A stretch of 64,000 nucleotides of DNA from Spirochaetota bacterium. GTDB lineage: Bacteria > Spirochaetota > UBA4802 > UBA5368. The notes beneath the pieces are model-generated. The model did not search any database. It had not been told where the DNA came from and saw nothing but the letters and a program-made list of their open reading frames with translations. Position numbers and translations under genes: made by a program. Every line of letters begins with the position of its first letter. Within the stretch, counting starts at the first letter, position 1. Below are positions 24,681 to 33,079 of this stretch, piece after piece. The stretch covers positions 1 to 64,000 of the forward strand of contig SCSX01000015.1 of assembly GCA_004297825.1 (NCBI GenBank), in the 5' to 3' direction.

Positions 24681-25724
24681 TTATACAAAACGCTCTCCCG
24701 GCCTTGCGATGAGTATGTCTCCTGATTCCCCGAGCTTGTGAACGATACGGATTATCCTGTTCTGTGATTCTTCCACGTCCTCGAGACGTATGGGGCCCAT
24801 ATACTTGATATCTTCGCGGAGAAGCGCGGCTGCCCTTTTGCTCATATTCGCAAATATCTTCTCCTGTACTGCCGGGCTTGCGCCCTTAAAGGCTTTTGCA
24901 AGGTCCTGCGTATCCACCTCGCGAAGGACTTTTTGTATCACCCTGTCGCCGCACGCGGCAAGATCCTCGAAGACAAACCATTTCTGCATGATCTGTTCAT
25001 ACAATTCGGGGGCATATTCCTCGAATCCCCGCATCACCTGCGAAGACAGTTCTGCCGGTCGTGATCCCAGGAGCATGATAAGGGTGCGCACTCCCTGCCC
25101 GGACGATTTCACTGCCTCCGCGAGCGCCCCTATCTCCTGTTCGGAAACGGGTTCGCTGGACACGATGCGCCTGTTGGCCGACAGGATTTTTTCGAGCTCC
25201 TGCCTGCATTCCTCGTCTTCCATGGGAATGGAGATATTCGCTCCGGGAGACATTTCGTTAACCGGAACGCGGTTGGGCGTAAAACCGGTCTTGTCGTCCG
25301 CTTTTTCCGGATCAGCCTGACCGTGTACCGCCGGCGGAGTGGAATAATCGGGTTCCAACCGTTCCCCGAGATGCGCCATCATTTCCTCGCGGACATAGTT
25401 TGGTGAAAGTCCCTGCTGAATGCCCAGTATCCCGCTCGTCGCGACCATGCGCATGAGCAGCTCCCATCCGTCAAAATGCCCGGCACGCATCCTGGTCACA
25501 CATATATCATGCACACGCTGCGGATCGCATCCGTCCACCACGAGCCTGAGGCCGTTTTTTATGAAAGTCGATTCGATGCCGGGCAGCTCGTCTTCAAGGG
25601 CGAGGAGGCCTTCCATGCGCGCCTTTTCGGCGAATTGAACGAGCATGTCTATTATGGGGATAATTTTCCGCTTTTCGGTTTTTGAGCATGTGGTGTTTTT
25701 CCAGAGATGCGCATCGTATAGCAT
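24681..25724 (-). CDS. Chimeric MotA(cytoplasmic)-FliG(C-terminal) protein
   Basis: Residues ~22-75 match the MotA cytoplasmic loop (FAEKARMEGLLALEDELPG, then FIKNGLRLVVDG.DP), and ~88-120 match the MotA C-terminal tail (ATSGILGIQQGLSPNYVREE), but the transmembrane helices that should lie between are missing. After a ~60-residue linker, residues ~185-345 are the FliG middle/C-terminal domain: FVFEDLAACGDRVIQKVLRE, KIFANMSKRAAALLREDI and MGPIRLEDVEESQ. FliG-N is absent. AGGGGG lies near the ATG. It could modulate stator-rotor contact. Confidence 0.82.
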   Translation of the reverse strand: MLYDAHLWKNTTCSKTEKRKIIPIIDMLVQFAEKARMEGLLALEDELPGIESTFIKNGLRLVVDGCDPQRVHDICVTRMRAGHFDGWELLMRMVATSGILGIQQGLSPNYVREEMMAHLGERLEPDYSTPPAVHGQADPEKADDKTGFTPNRVPVNEMSPGANISIPMEDEECRQELEKILSANRRIVSSEPVSEQEIGALAEAVKSSGQGVRTLIMLLGSRPAELSSQVMRGFEEYAPELYEQIMQKWFVFEDLAACGDRVIQKVLREVDTQDLAKAFKGASPAVQEKIFANMSKRAAALLREDIKYMGPIRLEDVEESQNRIIRIVHKLGESGDILIARPGERFV

Positions 25725-25900
25725 TGGAACCCCCTGAGCTGGAATGTACTTATTCTTTTATCGCCGGGCCACCAGTCGCGGGATGTAGCGAAACGCTTCC
25801 TTTACCTTCCTCCACACGCCATGCAACGCCCGGAAAATCATGGGCCCGTCCCTTCATGCAAGCCCACTCCGTGTGATAACCCCCGTGAACCAGCGTCCCC

Positions 25901-27589
25901 CTAGTCGTCGCCCTTCATGCCGAGGTAGAGCTTCATCGTGTGCCAGGCGATCCCGGGGTCGTCGGCGATCATGCCGAACAGGGTGCGCAGGTCGCGCATG
26001 AAATACCATGCCTTGAGTATGCCCGGCTCGCGCTCGGCGCCGTAGCGCACCCCGCGCGCATCGAGAATGCCGTAGTGCGTCTGCAGGCGTCCGTGGAATT
26101 CGTCATAGTCCCGGCCCTCGGGCCGGCTCCACAGCGTTTCGCTGAGCGCGAGCATCCGGGGGAAAAGCTTCTCTTCGACGTTGTCGACGGTCGCGTATTC
26201 GGACCACATGTTCGCCTCGGACCCGAGTATCAGCCCCCGGCGGTCTTCGGGGATTCCGGGGGGAATGGGCTCGAACGAATAGACCGTTTCCAGGCTGGTG
26301 ATCGCGAGCCCGTAATCGAAATAGGTATGCGACGTGGGGGACACAATCGCCCTGCGGCCCTGCTTCACCGCCTCGACCGCGCCCTGGACACCCCGCCACG
26401 ACTGCACGGTAGCCGATTCCGGCAGCCCGCCCTCCAGTATCTCGTCCCAGCCTATGAGCCTTCGCCCGTGCGCGGCGAGCATAGATTCGGCGCGCGTGAT
26501 GAACCAGCTCTGCAACTCCTTCTCGTCGCGAAGGCCCAGTTCCTTCATGCGCGCCTGGCACCTGGGGCATGCCTTCCACCTGAACTTGGGACATTCGTCA
26601 CCGCCAATGTGGATGTACTTCCCGGGGAACATCGCGGCGACCTCGGCGAGCACGTCTCCCAGGAAACGGAAGGTGTCTTCGCTGCCCGCGCAGAATACGT
26701 CCCGATGAATTCCCCACCGTGCGCTCACCTTGAACGGTCCCCCCGTGCAGGACAGTTCCGGGTAGGCAGCCAGGACCGCCTGGCAGTGACCCGGCATCTC
26801 GATCTCCGGGACCACGGTGATGAAGCGCTCCCGCGCGTACTCTACGATCTCGCGCACGTCGTCGCGCGTATACAGGCCTCCGTAATCGGCCCCGCCCTCC
26901 TTTCTGAAGGCGCTCACCTGGGCCAGGCGCGGATATTTTTTGATTTCGAGCCTCCAGCCCTGGTCGTCGGTGAGATGCCAGTGGAACACGTTCATCTTGT
27001 AGAGCGCGAGAAGGTCCAGGCAGCGTTTAATGAAATCTTTCGGATAAAAATGCCTGCTGCAGTCGAGATTGAGTCCGCGCCAGGGGAAGCGCGGCGCATC
27101 GCGGATAACGATTCCCGGAAGTCTGACGGTCTTATTCCCGGGGCCGCCCGGCCCGGCAAGGATCATCTGCCTGAGCGTTTGCGCGCCGCGAAACACGCCC
27201 TCGGGCGAAGGCGCGCCCAGAAACACCTCGTCGGGTCCGATACGCAGCGAGTAGGACTCCGCGTTTATCCCGCTCCCGGGCGCCTCCAGTGCAAGGTGGA
27301 TGGCGCCCTGCCGCCGCGCCCCCTGGTATGATTTTATCATGAGCGCAGGCCCTTTGGCGTCCGAAATCCATCCGGAAAGCATGGCCGCCGTCGTGCGCAC
27401 GGATGCGTCATCGCTCGCGAAAATAATCGTGTCACCGCTGATTGTAAAAGATCCCGGCACGGATTCGACTTGTGTGGGTCGGGGTATGAGCGCGCGCTGG
27501 TCCATCACGGCCTCCATGGGGCCCTTATTCGTGCAGCCGCAGAGCATAAGCATGCCCGCGGCGAGTACCGTCGGAACGCCCCTGTGCAT
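25901..27589 (-). CDS. GH20 beta-N-acetylhexosaminidase lipoprotein
   Basis: The 562-residue product has a lipoprotein signal ending MLCGCTNKG. The GH20 barrel is clear: FPWRGLNLDCSRHF, NVFHWHLTDDQGWRLEIKKY, PEIEMPGHCQA and IHIGGDECPK, where the Asp-Glu pair is the catalytic couple of substrate-assisted hydrolysis. It would release terminal GlcNAc/GalNAc from chitin, glycan or peptidoglycan fragments at the cell surface or in the periplasm. AGGAG precedes the ATG. Length and domain order are normal. Confidence 0.93.
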   Translation of the reverse strand: MHRGVPTVLAAGMLMLCGCTNKGPMEAVMDQRALIPRPTQVESVPGSFTISGDTIIFASDDASVRTTAAMLSGWISDAKGPALMIKSYQGARRQGAIHLALEAPGSGINAESYSLRIGPDEVFLGAPSPEGVFRGAQTLRQMILAGPGGPGNKTVRLPGIVIRDAPRFPWRGLNLDCSRHFYPKDFIKRCLDLLALYKMNVFHWHLTDDQGWRLEIKKYPRLAQVSAFRKEGGADYGGLYTRDDVREIVEYARERFITVVPEIEMPGHCQAVLAAYPELSCTGGPFKVSARWGIHRDVFCAGSEDTFRFLGDVLAEVAAMFPGKYIHIGGDECPKFRWKACPRCQARMKELGLRDEKELQSWFITRAESMLAAHGRRLIGWDEILEGGLPESATVQSWRGVQGAVEAVKQGRRAIVSPTSHTYFDYGLAITSLETVYSFEPIPPGIPEDRRGLILGSEANMWSEYATVDNVEEKLFPRMLALSETLWSRPEGRDYDEFHGRLQTHYGILDARGVRYGAEREPGILKAWYFMRDLRTLFGMIADDPGIAWHTMKLYLGMKGDD

Positions 27590-27862
27590 GGGAATTCTCC
27601 TGTGAGAATGATTTCAGGGGACAGGGAATGCAATCCCCCGGCGATCTTTCTATTTGTTCGTACGCACTTTCACGCGCACGGTCAACAATAGCATTCCCAC
27701 CCTGAAAATTAAAATACATTTTTTCATTTCGGAGGTCGCGGGGACGTATTTATTGGTTGCCAAACTAATATAATGATGGTATACTCATACCCGCGATCCC
27801 ACGGCACATCGAAGCCGCATCCTTCGAAAACCGGCGGGCGCGGAAAGAGGGGGTACCTTGCC

Positions 27863-28783
27863 ATGATCATTGACGCGCACAGCCACCTGGGCGACATACT
27901 GAACCGCGGGGGCGGAGAGCTCATCTACCGGAAAGGGGTACGAATGCCCGCGATGATGGATCCCCAGGCCCTCAGCGAGAGTCTCATGATGCGGAACCTG
28001 GGCCTGGGCAAGCTTCTTTATTACGCCTGCATGACCCAGGCGACCAGGGCGGAACGCGCGCGTAATTCCACGGCGACGCTCGAGAACATGCGGGAATCCC
28101 TCGATGGAACCGATATCGCGCATACCGTATGCCTTCCCATCGCGCCGCACGTAACCTTCAAGGACCTCATCGGCGCTGCCGCGCACGACGATCGCATCGT
28201 TCCCTTCACGACCGTCGACTTCGACGACATGAGCTCAATGGAGGAATCGCTCCGGGAGGATGTCCGGGACGGCGCCCGCGGGCTCAAGCTCCACCCCGTG
28301 ATACAGCGTGTCTCCCCCACGGACGAGCGCACCTCGCGCGTCCTGGAGGCCTTCCAGCCGCTCGGAAGGCCCGTGCTCGTACACGCGGGAAAATCGCAAT
28401 ACTACCTGGGGGACGAGAAACACCGCAACGTCGCCGCGTTTGGGTCGATTAAGCCCATTGCGCATATGGTGCGGAATTTCCCCGGCATACGATTCGTCGT
28501 GGGTCACGCGGGGCTTTTCTGGCATCGCGAGGTGCGCGCACTCATGGGCGGGTTGAAAAACGTCTGGGTGGACACGAGCTTCCAGTCTCCCTATACCATA
28601 AGGAAACTCATCCGTTCATTCGGCGCGGAACGGGTCATGTACGCGTCGGACTGGCCGTACGGGAACCGGAAGCCGCATTTGCGGACCGTCCGCGCCGCGT
28701 GCCGCGGCGACGCATCGCTCGAACGTATGATTTTTTTCGAGAACGCGGCGTCCTTGCTCGGCATTTCCGCGAGCCGGGTGTGA
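27863..28783 (+). CDS. Amidohydrolase-family metal-dependent hydrolase
   Basis: The 306-residue protein shows the amidohydrolase-2 TIM-barrel layout: DAHSHLGD at the N-terminus, GLKLHPVIQ, VLVHAGKS, RFVVGHAGLFW and the terminal metal Asp in YASDWPYG. Members hydrolyse or decarboxylate cyclic and aromatic substrates; the true substrate cannot be told. The frame is open to 27773, but ATG 27863 has AGAGGGGG upstream and begins directly with the metal motif, as is usual. Confidence 0.82.
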   Translation: MIIDAHSHLGDILNRGGGELIYRKGVRMPAMMDPQALSESLMMRNLGLGKLLYYACMTQATRAERARNSTATLENMRESLDGTDIAHTVCLPIAPHVTFKDLIGAAAHDDRIVPFTTVDFDDMSSMEESLREDVRDGARGLKLHPVIQRVSPTDERTSRVLEAFQPLGRPVLVHAGKSQYYLGDEKHRNVAAFGSIKPIAHMVRNFPGIRFVVGHAGLFWHREVRALMGGLKNVWVDTSFQSPYTIRKLIRSFGAERVMYASDWPYGNRKPHLRTVRAACRGDASLERMIFFENAASLLGISASRV

Positions 28784-28798
28784 TGGCCCGTCTCCGGT

Positions 28799-29641
28799 TC
28801 AGCCGTCCATACGGATAAACAGTCCCGTCCAGCCGTCCATCTCCGCGTCGTCGGCGATCCGGATACCGCGATGGCGCAGCGCCTCCAGCACCTCATGCGC
28901 GCGGCGCGTGAGTATGCCGCTCATTATGAGCGCGCCGCCCGGGGCGACAAGGGCGAGGATCCTGTCCAGGTAGGCGAGTATCACGTCGGTGATTATGTTC
29001 GCGAGCACGATGTCGTAGGTCCTGCCGGGATTGAAGTTCGCGAGGTCGCCCAGGCCCACGTCGATGAACCCGCAGCCGTTCGCGATCATGTTTTCACGCG
29101 CGCATGCCACCGCGCGGTCGTGTATATCGATCCCCCTGATGTCGCGCACGCCGTAACGCGCCGCGAAGATCGAAAGTATCCCGGTGCCGGTCCCCACGTC
29201 CATGATCGACAGGCCTTTTCGGGCCTCCTCGGGAATGGGGCGCAGATACCCGGCAAGCAGTTTCATGCAGAGCACCGTGGTGGGATGCTTCCCGTCTCCG
29301 AACGCCCGGCGCGGATCGATGTAGATGTACGAGGCCATGTCGCCGATACTCCGTTCGTGGGTGAAATCCACCGAGACGTTGAAATCGTCCAACAGGACGT
29401 ATCCATCCGCGCCCTCCATCCAGATGTAGGGCCACAGGCGCTCCTCGAAGTCCTCGAGAAAATCGGCGCCCTCGTTCACCGCGTCGTACAGCGCCTCGAG
29501 CTCGTTGAAGTGCCCTGAAAGATGCAGGACGTCCTCCGTGGAATGCCTCTCGCCGTAGACGTGGTACGATTCCATACCCCGCCCGGTGTCGAGCGTGAGC
29601 GCGATCCGGATCGAGGCAGTATCGGTACTATTGCCGCTCAT
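28799..29641 (-). CDS. prmA: Ribosomal protein L11 methyltransferase
   Basis: The 280-residue enzyme has the PrmA layout: an N-terminal substrate-binding domain, then AFGDGKHPTT (the PrmA-type AFGTG.H.TT motif), MDVGTGTGILSIFAA for S-adenosylmethionine binding, and DIVLANIITDVI (the N-I/P motif). It trimethylates ribosomal protein L11. The frame is open to 29782, but GGGAGGGA before ATG 29641 fixes the start. It is convergent with the amidohydrolase, 15 bases apart. Confidence 0.9.
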   Translation of the reverse strand: MSGNSTDTASIRIALTLDTGRGMESYHVYGERHSTEDVLHLSGHFNELEALYDAVNEGADFLEDFEERLWPYIWMEGADGYVLLDDFNVSVDFTHERSIGDMASYIYIDPRRAFGDGKHPTTVLCMKLLAGYLRPIPEEARKGLSIMDVGTGTGILSIFAARYGVRDIRGIDIHDRAVACARENMIANGCGFIDVGLGDLANFNPGRTYDIVLANIITDVILAYLDRILALVAPGGALIMSGILTRRAHEVLEALRHRGIRIADDAEMDGWTGLFIRMDG

Positions 29642-29805
29642 TCGGGTCTTTCCCTCCCCGCGCTGATTACAGGCGCTTTTCGCGCTGATCAACTCTGCCG
29701 GTGCGCGGCGCGCGCGGCAAGCGCATTTCCTTAATTCCCGCAAAATGCTTGACAGTGTCCGCGACAATGCATGGAATTTCACGATATTTACTGAGGAGCG
29801 CCCCG

Positions 29806-30747
29806 GTGGCCGATAAAAAAGATCCGAAAGACAAGAAAAAAACAGGCGGCAGGAAGAAGAAGCCCAATACGGGAAAAGCCCCCGCCGGAGCGCCCAGGCG
29901 CGGTAAAAAGAAGTCTCCTGTCGTCGAGAACGCGCTCGCCCGCGTCCCCTCGAAGCTCCCCGTGAAGATAGAGGAACCGGAAGAAGAGATCGATCCCGAG
30001 GCCCTCAAGCGGGGGGACACCCCCATGAGCCTCATCTCGCACCTGGACGAGTTTCGAAGCCGCATAGTGTTCACGCTGGTTTCCATCCTCGTCATCATGC
30101 TGCTTTCGTTCTTCTTCTCGGACGAGATACTGTCCTTTCTCACCAAACCCTATACCGATACAGGGCTCAAGCTCAACGTGTTCAACCTCATCGACGGTTT
30201 TCTGCTCAGGCTCAAGTCTTCGCTCATCGCGGCGCTGCTCCTGGGATTTCCCATAATCATTTTCGAGATATGGAAGTACATCGCGCCGGCAATAAACAAG
30301 GAGGAACGCGGATTTGCGCGCGGTATGATCGTTGTGGCGGTTTTGCTCTTTTACCTGGGCGTGAGCCTCACCTATCTTGCCCTCCCCATGGCGATAACGG
30401 CGCTTCTCAGCTTCACGCCGCCCGACATGGTGAGCATGATCAGCGCGAGCGATTATCTTTCGGTGATCATGCTCTTCAGCTTCGCCATGGGAGGCATCTT
30501 CGAGCTTCCCATCGTGATCCTCATACTCACCAAGATCGGCCTCGTCACCCCCGCGTTCCTGGTCTCCAAGCGCAAGTACGCGATCGTACTGGTGTGGATC
30601 ATCGCGGCAATCATCACCCCGACCGTGGACCCGCTTACCCAGTCGATGGTCGCCATACCGCTCATGCTCCTCTATGAAATCTCGATCATTATCTCAAAGG
30701 TTGTGGTAAAGAAGAAGATACGCAGGATGCAGGCCGAAGAGCGCTAA
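29806..30747 (+). CDS. tatC: Sec-independent translocase subunit TatC
   Basis: The 313-residue protein has six membrane helices and TatC landmarks: SLISHLDEFRSRI, the FEIWKYIAPAI loop and MLLYEISI at the end. TatC recognises twin-arginine signals of folded proteins. A basic, Lys/Pro-rich cytoplasmic head of about 75 residues precedes the usual start of the family and is unusual. GTG 29806 with GAGGAG upstream is the chosen start. No tatA/B is nearby. Confidence 0.93.
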   Translation: MADKKDPKDKKKTGGRKKKPNTGKAPAGAPRRGKKKSPVVENALARVPSKLPVKIEEPEEEIDPEALKRGDTPMSLISHLDEFRSRIVFTLVSILVIMLLSFFFSDEILSFLTKPYTDTGLKLNVFNLIDGFLLRLKSSLIAALLLGFPIIIFEIWKYIAPAINKEERGFARGMIVVAVLLFYLGVSLTYLALPMAITALLSFTPPDMVSMISASDYLSVIMLFSFAMGGIFELPIVILILTKIGLVTPAFLVSKRKYAIVLVWIIAAIITPTVDPLTQSMVAIPLMLLYEISIIISKVVVKKKIRRMQAEER

Positions 30748-30828
30748 ATATTTCTTGACGGGCGCGCTCCGGCGCCCCACCCTCTTTCCGGCGTATCGAA
30801 ACCATTCAATGGACGACGAGGTGTCGAC

Positions 30829-32013
30829 ATGGCGATCAAATACCTGAAAGACCTTGAATTGAAAGGCAGGCGGGCCCTCATCCGCGTGGACTATAACGTG
30901 CCCTACGACAAGGAAATGAACATCACCGACGATACGCGCATCACCGCGACACTCCCCACCCTGAATTACTGCATAGAAGAAGGCGCGAAGGTCATACTCA
31001 TTTCCCACCTGGGACGTCCCGACGGGAAGGTCGTACCGAAGATGAGCCTTAAGCCCGTGGCGCTCAGGCTGTCGCAGGTTTTGAAAAAAGACGTGAAGTT
31101 TATCGACGCCCCCCTGGGTGACGCGGTGCGTGACACTGTCGCGTCCATGAAGGAGGGGGATGTCGCGCTCCTCGAGAATATACGGTACTATCCCGAAGAG
31201 GAAAAGAACGACGAGGCGTTTGGCAAACTGCTCGCGTCCCTGGGCGATGTGTACATCAACGACGCCTTCGCCACGGCGCACCGCGGGCACGCCTCGAACG
31301 AGTCGATCACGCATTACGTAAAAGATTGCGCGGCCGGAACGCTGCTTCAAGACGAGATTGAATATTTCAACAAGGCGATGAAAAATCCGGAAAAGCCCAC
31401 CCTCGCGATCGTGGGCGGCGTGAAGGTCTCTACGAAAATCGAGGTGCTCAAGCACATCATGGACAGGGTCGATTACCTGGTCATAGGCGGCGCAATGGCC
31501 TTCACCTTCCTGAAGGCGAAGGGCGTGAACACCGGGAAATCCCTCGTCGAGGAAAACTACGTTCAGACCGCGCGGGACATCATGGAGCTGGCGAAAAAGC
31601 ATAACGTCCAGATACTATTGCCTGTCGACGCGGTAATCGCGCCGGATATGGAAAGCGGCTCAAAAACCAGCGTGGTGCCGATAGACAACATCCCCCCCGA
31701 CATGGCAGGTTTCGACGTGGGACCCCAAAGCGTCGCGCTGTTCAGGGACGTTATCATGAAATCGAAGACCATCATCTGGAACGGGCCGTTGGGCGCGTTC
31801 GAGAACGCCGCCTTCGCCGGCGGAACGAACATGACCGCGAAGGCCGTCGCGGAATCGGGCTGCCTGAGCGTGATCGGAGGCGGAGATTCGGTCTCGGCGC
31901 TAAACCAGTCCGGTTACGCGGACAAGATGTCGTATATTTCGACGGGGGGCGGTGCGTTTCTGGAAATGCTCGAGGGGAAAACGCTTCCTGCGATCGCCGC
32001 GCTCGACAGGTAG
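30829..32013 (+). CDS. pgk: Phosphoglycerate kinase
   Basis: The 394-residue enzyme has the typical markers: RVDYNVP and DDTRITATLPTL at the N-terminus, HLGRPDGK, ENIRYYPEE, INDAFATAHRGHAS, then WNGPLGAFEN and GGGDSVSALNQSG at the nucleotide site. It makes ATP in glycolysis from 1,3-bisphosphoglycerate. GAGG precedes the ATG. It follows tatC by about 80 bases and is not next to gap or tpi here. Confidence 0.97.
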   Translation: MAIKYLKDLELKGRRALIRVDYNVPYDKEMNITDDTRITATLPTLNYCIEEGAKVILISHLGRPDGKVVPKMSLKPVALRLSQVLKKDVKFIDAPLGDAVRDTVASMKEGDVALLENIRYYPEEEKNDEAFGKLLASLGDVYINDAFATAHRGHASNESITHYVKDCAAGTLLQDEIEYFNKAMKNPEKPTLAIVGGVKVSTKIEVLKHIMDRVDYLVIGGAMAFTFLKAKGVNTGKSLVEENYVQTARDIMELAKKHNVQILLPVDAVIAPDMESGSKTSVVPIDNIPPDMAGFDVGPQSVALFRDVIMKSKTIIWNGPLGAFENAAFAGGTNMTAKAVAESGCLSVIGGGDSVSALNQSGYADKMSYISTGGGAFLEMLEGKTLPAIAALDR

Positions 32014-32026
32014 GCGGTACCCCAGT

Positions 32027-32860
32027 TCAGGACCTTCCTTTCGCCACGCGGTCCCGTCGTGAAAGTATCCTGTCGGGATCGATCTCCCCGACGTTATTGA
32101 AGATGTAATCGGGCACGTAGGGAAACTGACCGACCATCTCCCTCGTGGTCACCCCCGTGAGTACGAGGCAGCAGGTCATGCCGGCCTCGAGCCCCCCGAC
32201 GATATCGGTGTCCATGCGGTCTCCCACCATGAAGCAGTTCGCCGAATGCACGCCTATGTGCTTGCGCGCCCAGTACATCATCGCGGGATTTGGCTTCCCC
32301 AGGAAATAGGGGCTGCGACCGGTGACCTTTTCTATCGGAGCGACGAGGGCGCCGCACGCGGGGACCGGCCCGCGCGAGGTGGGACCGGTTATGTCGGGAT
32401 TCGTTGCAATGAATCGGGCCCCCTCCATGATAAGAAACGTCGCCTCCATGATTTTCAGGTAATCGTACTCGTCCGTCTCGCCGATTACCACGTAATCGGG
32501 ATTGTCCTTGGTCACGGTGATATGGTGCTTTTCGAGCTCGGCCAGGAGCCCCTTGCCGCCGATCACGTACGCCGAGCACCGGGGCTTCTGGTACTCCATG
32601 AAGGTCGCCGTCGCCATGGCGGAGGTGTAGAATCGGCTTTCCTCCACCTCGATCCCCATTCCGTGCATGCGGTGGCGGAGCTCCAACTGGGTGTGGTAGG
32701 AATTGTTCGTGATGAACAGGAAGGGGTAGCCGCGATCGATCAGCCTGTTCACGAATTCCCTGGCCCCGGGGATGAGGGTAGGCCCGCGGTTAATCACACC
32801 GTCCATATCGATTAAAAACGATTTCTTATACCCGTCATCCGGAATCTGTGTCTCAATCAC
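32027..32860 (-). CDS. HAD-IIA (NagD-like) phosphatase
   Basis: The 277-residue protein carries the HAD motifs: LIDMDGVINRGPT (motif I), TNNSYH (motif II), then GKPNPAMMYWARK and VGDRMDTDIVGG (motifs III/IV). The family covers NagD, p-nitrophenylphosphatase-like and phosphoglycolate phosphatases; the exact substrate is unknown. The start is GTG 32860 with AGGAT upstream. It is convergent with pgk, 13 bases apart. Confidence 0.87.
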   Translation of the reverse strand: MIETQIPDDGYKKSFLIDMDGVINRGPTLIPGAREFVNRLIDRGYPFLFITNNSYHTQLELRHRMHGMGIEVEESRFYTSAMATATFMEYQKPRCSAYVIGGKGLLAELEKHHITVTKDNPDYVVIGETDEYDYLKIMEATFLIMEGARFIATNPDITGPTSRGPVPACGALVAPIEKVTGRSPYFLGKPNPAMMYWARKHIGVHSANCFMVGDRMDTDIVGGLEAGMTCCLVLTGVTTREMVGQFPYVPDYIFNNVGEIDPDRILSRRDRVAKGRS

Positions 32861-33079
32861 TATCCTGTCCCCTGTAGCTATTAATGGTTGATTCGAGCGC
32901 GGAACGCGCTACTACGCAACAGTATTTATAGTATATCCAAATTTTAAGCAATAGTAAATACCATTTTCCGGGCTGCACGGTCTCGTCCGATCCTTCTTAA
33001 CCCAACCGGGCATAATTAATTGTTTACAATTTAACTCGTTGTACGACAATCAATCGAACATACTATGGAGATCGTAGAT

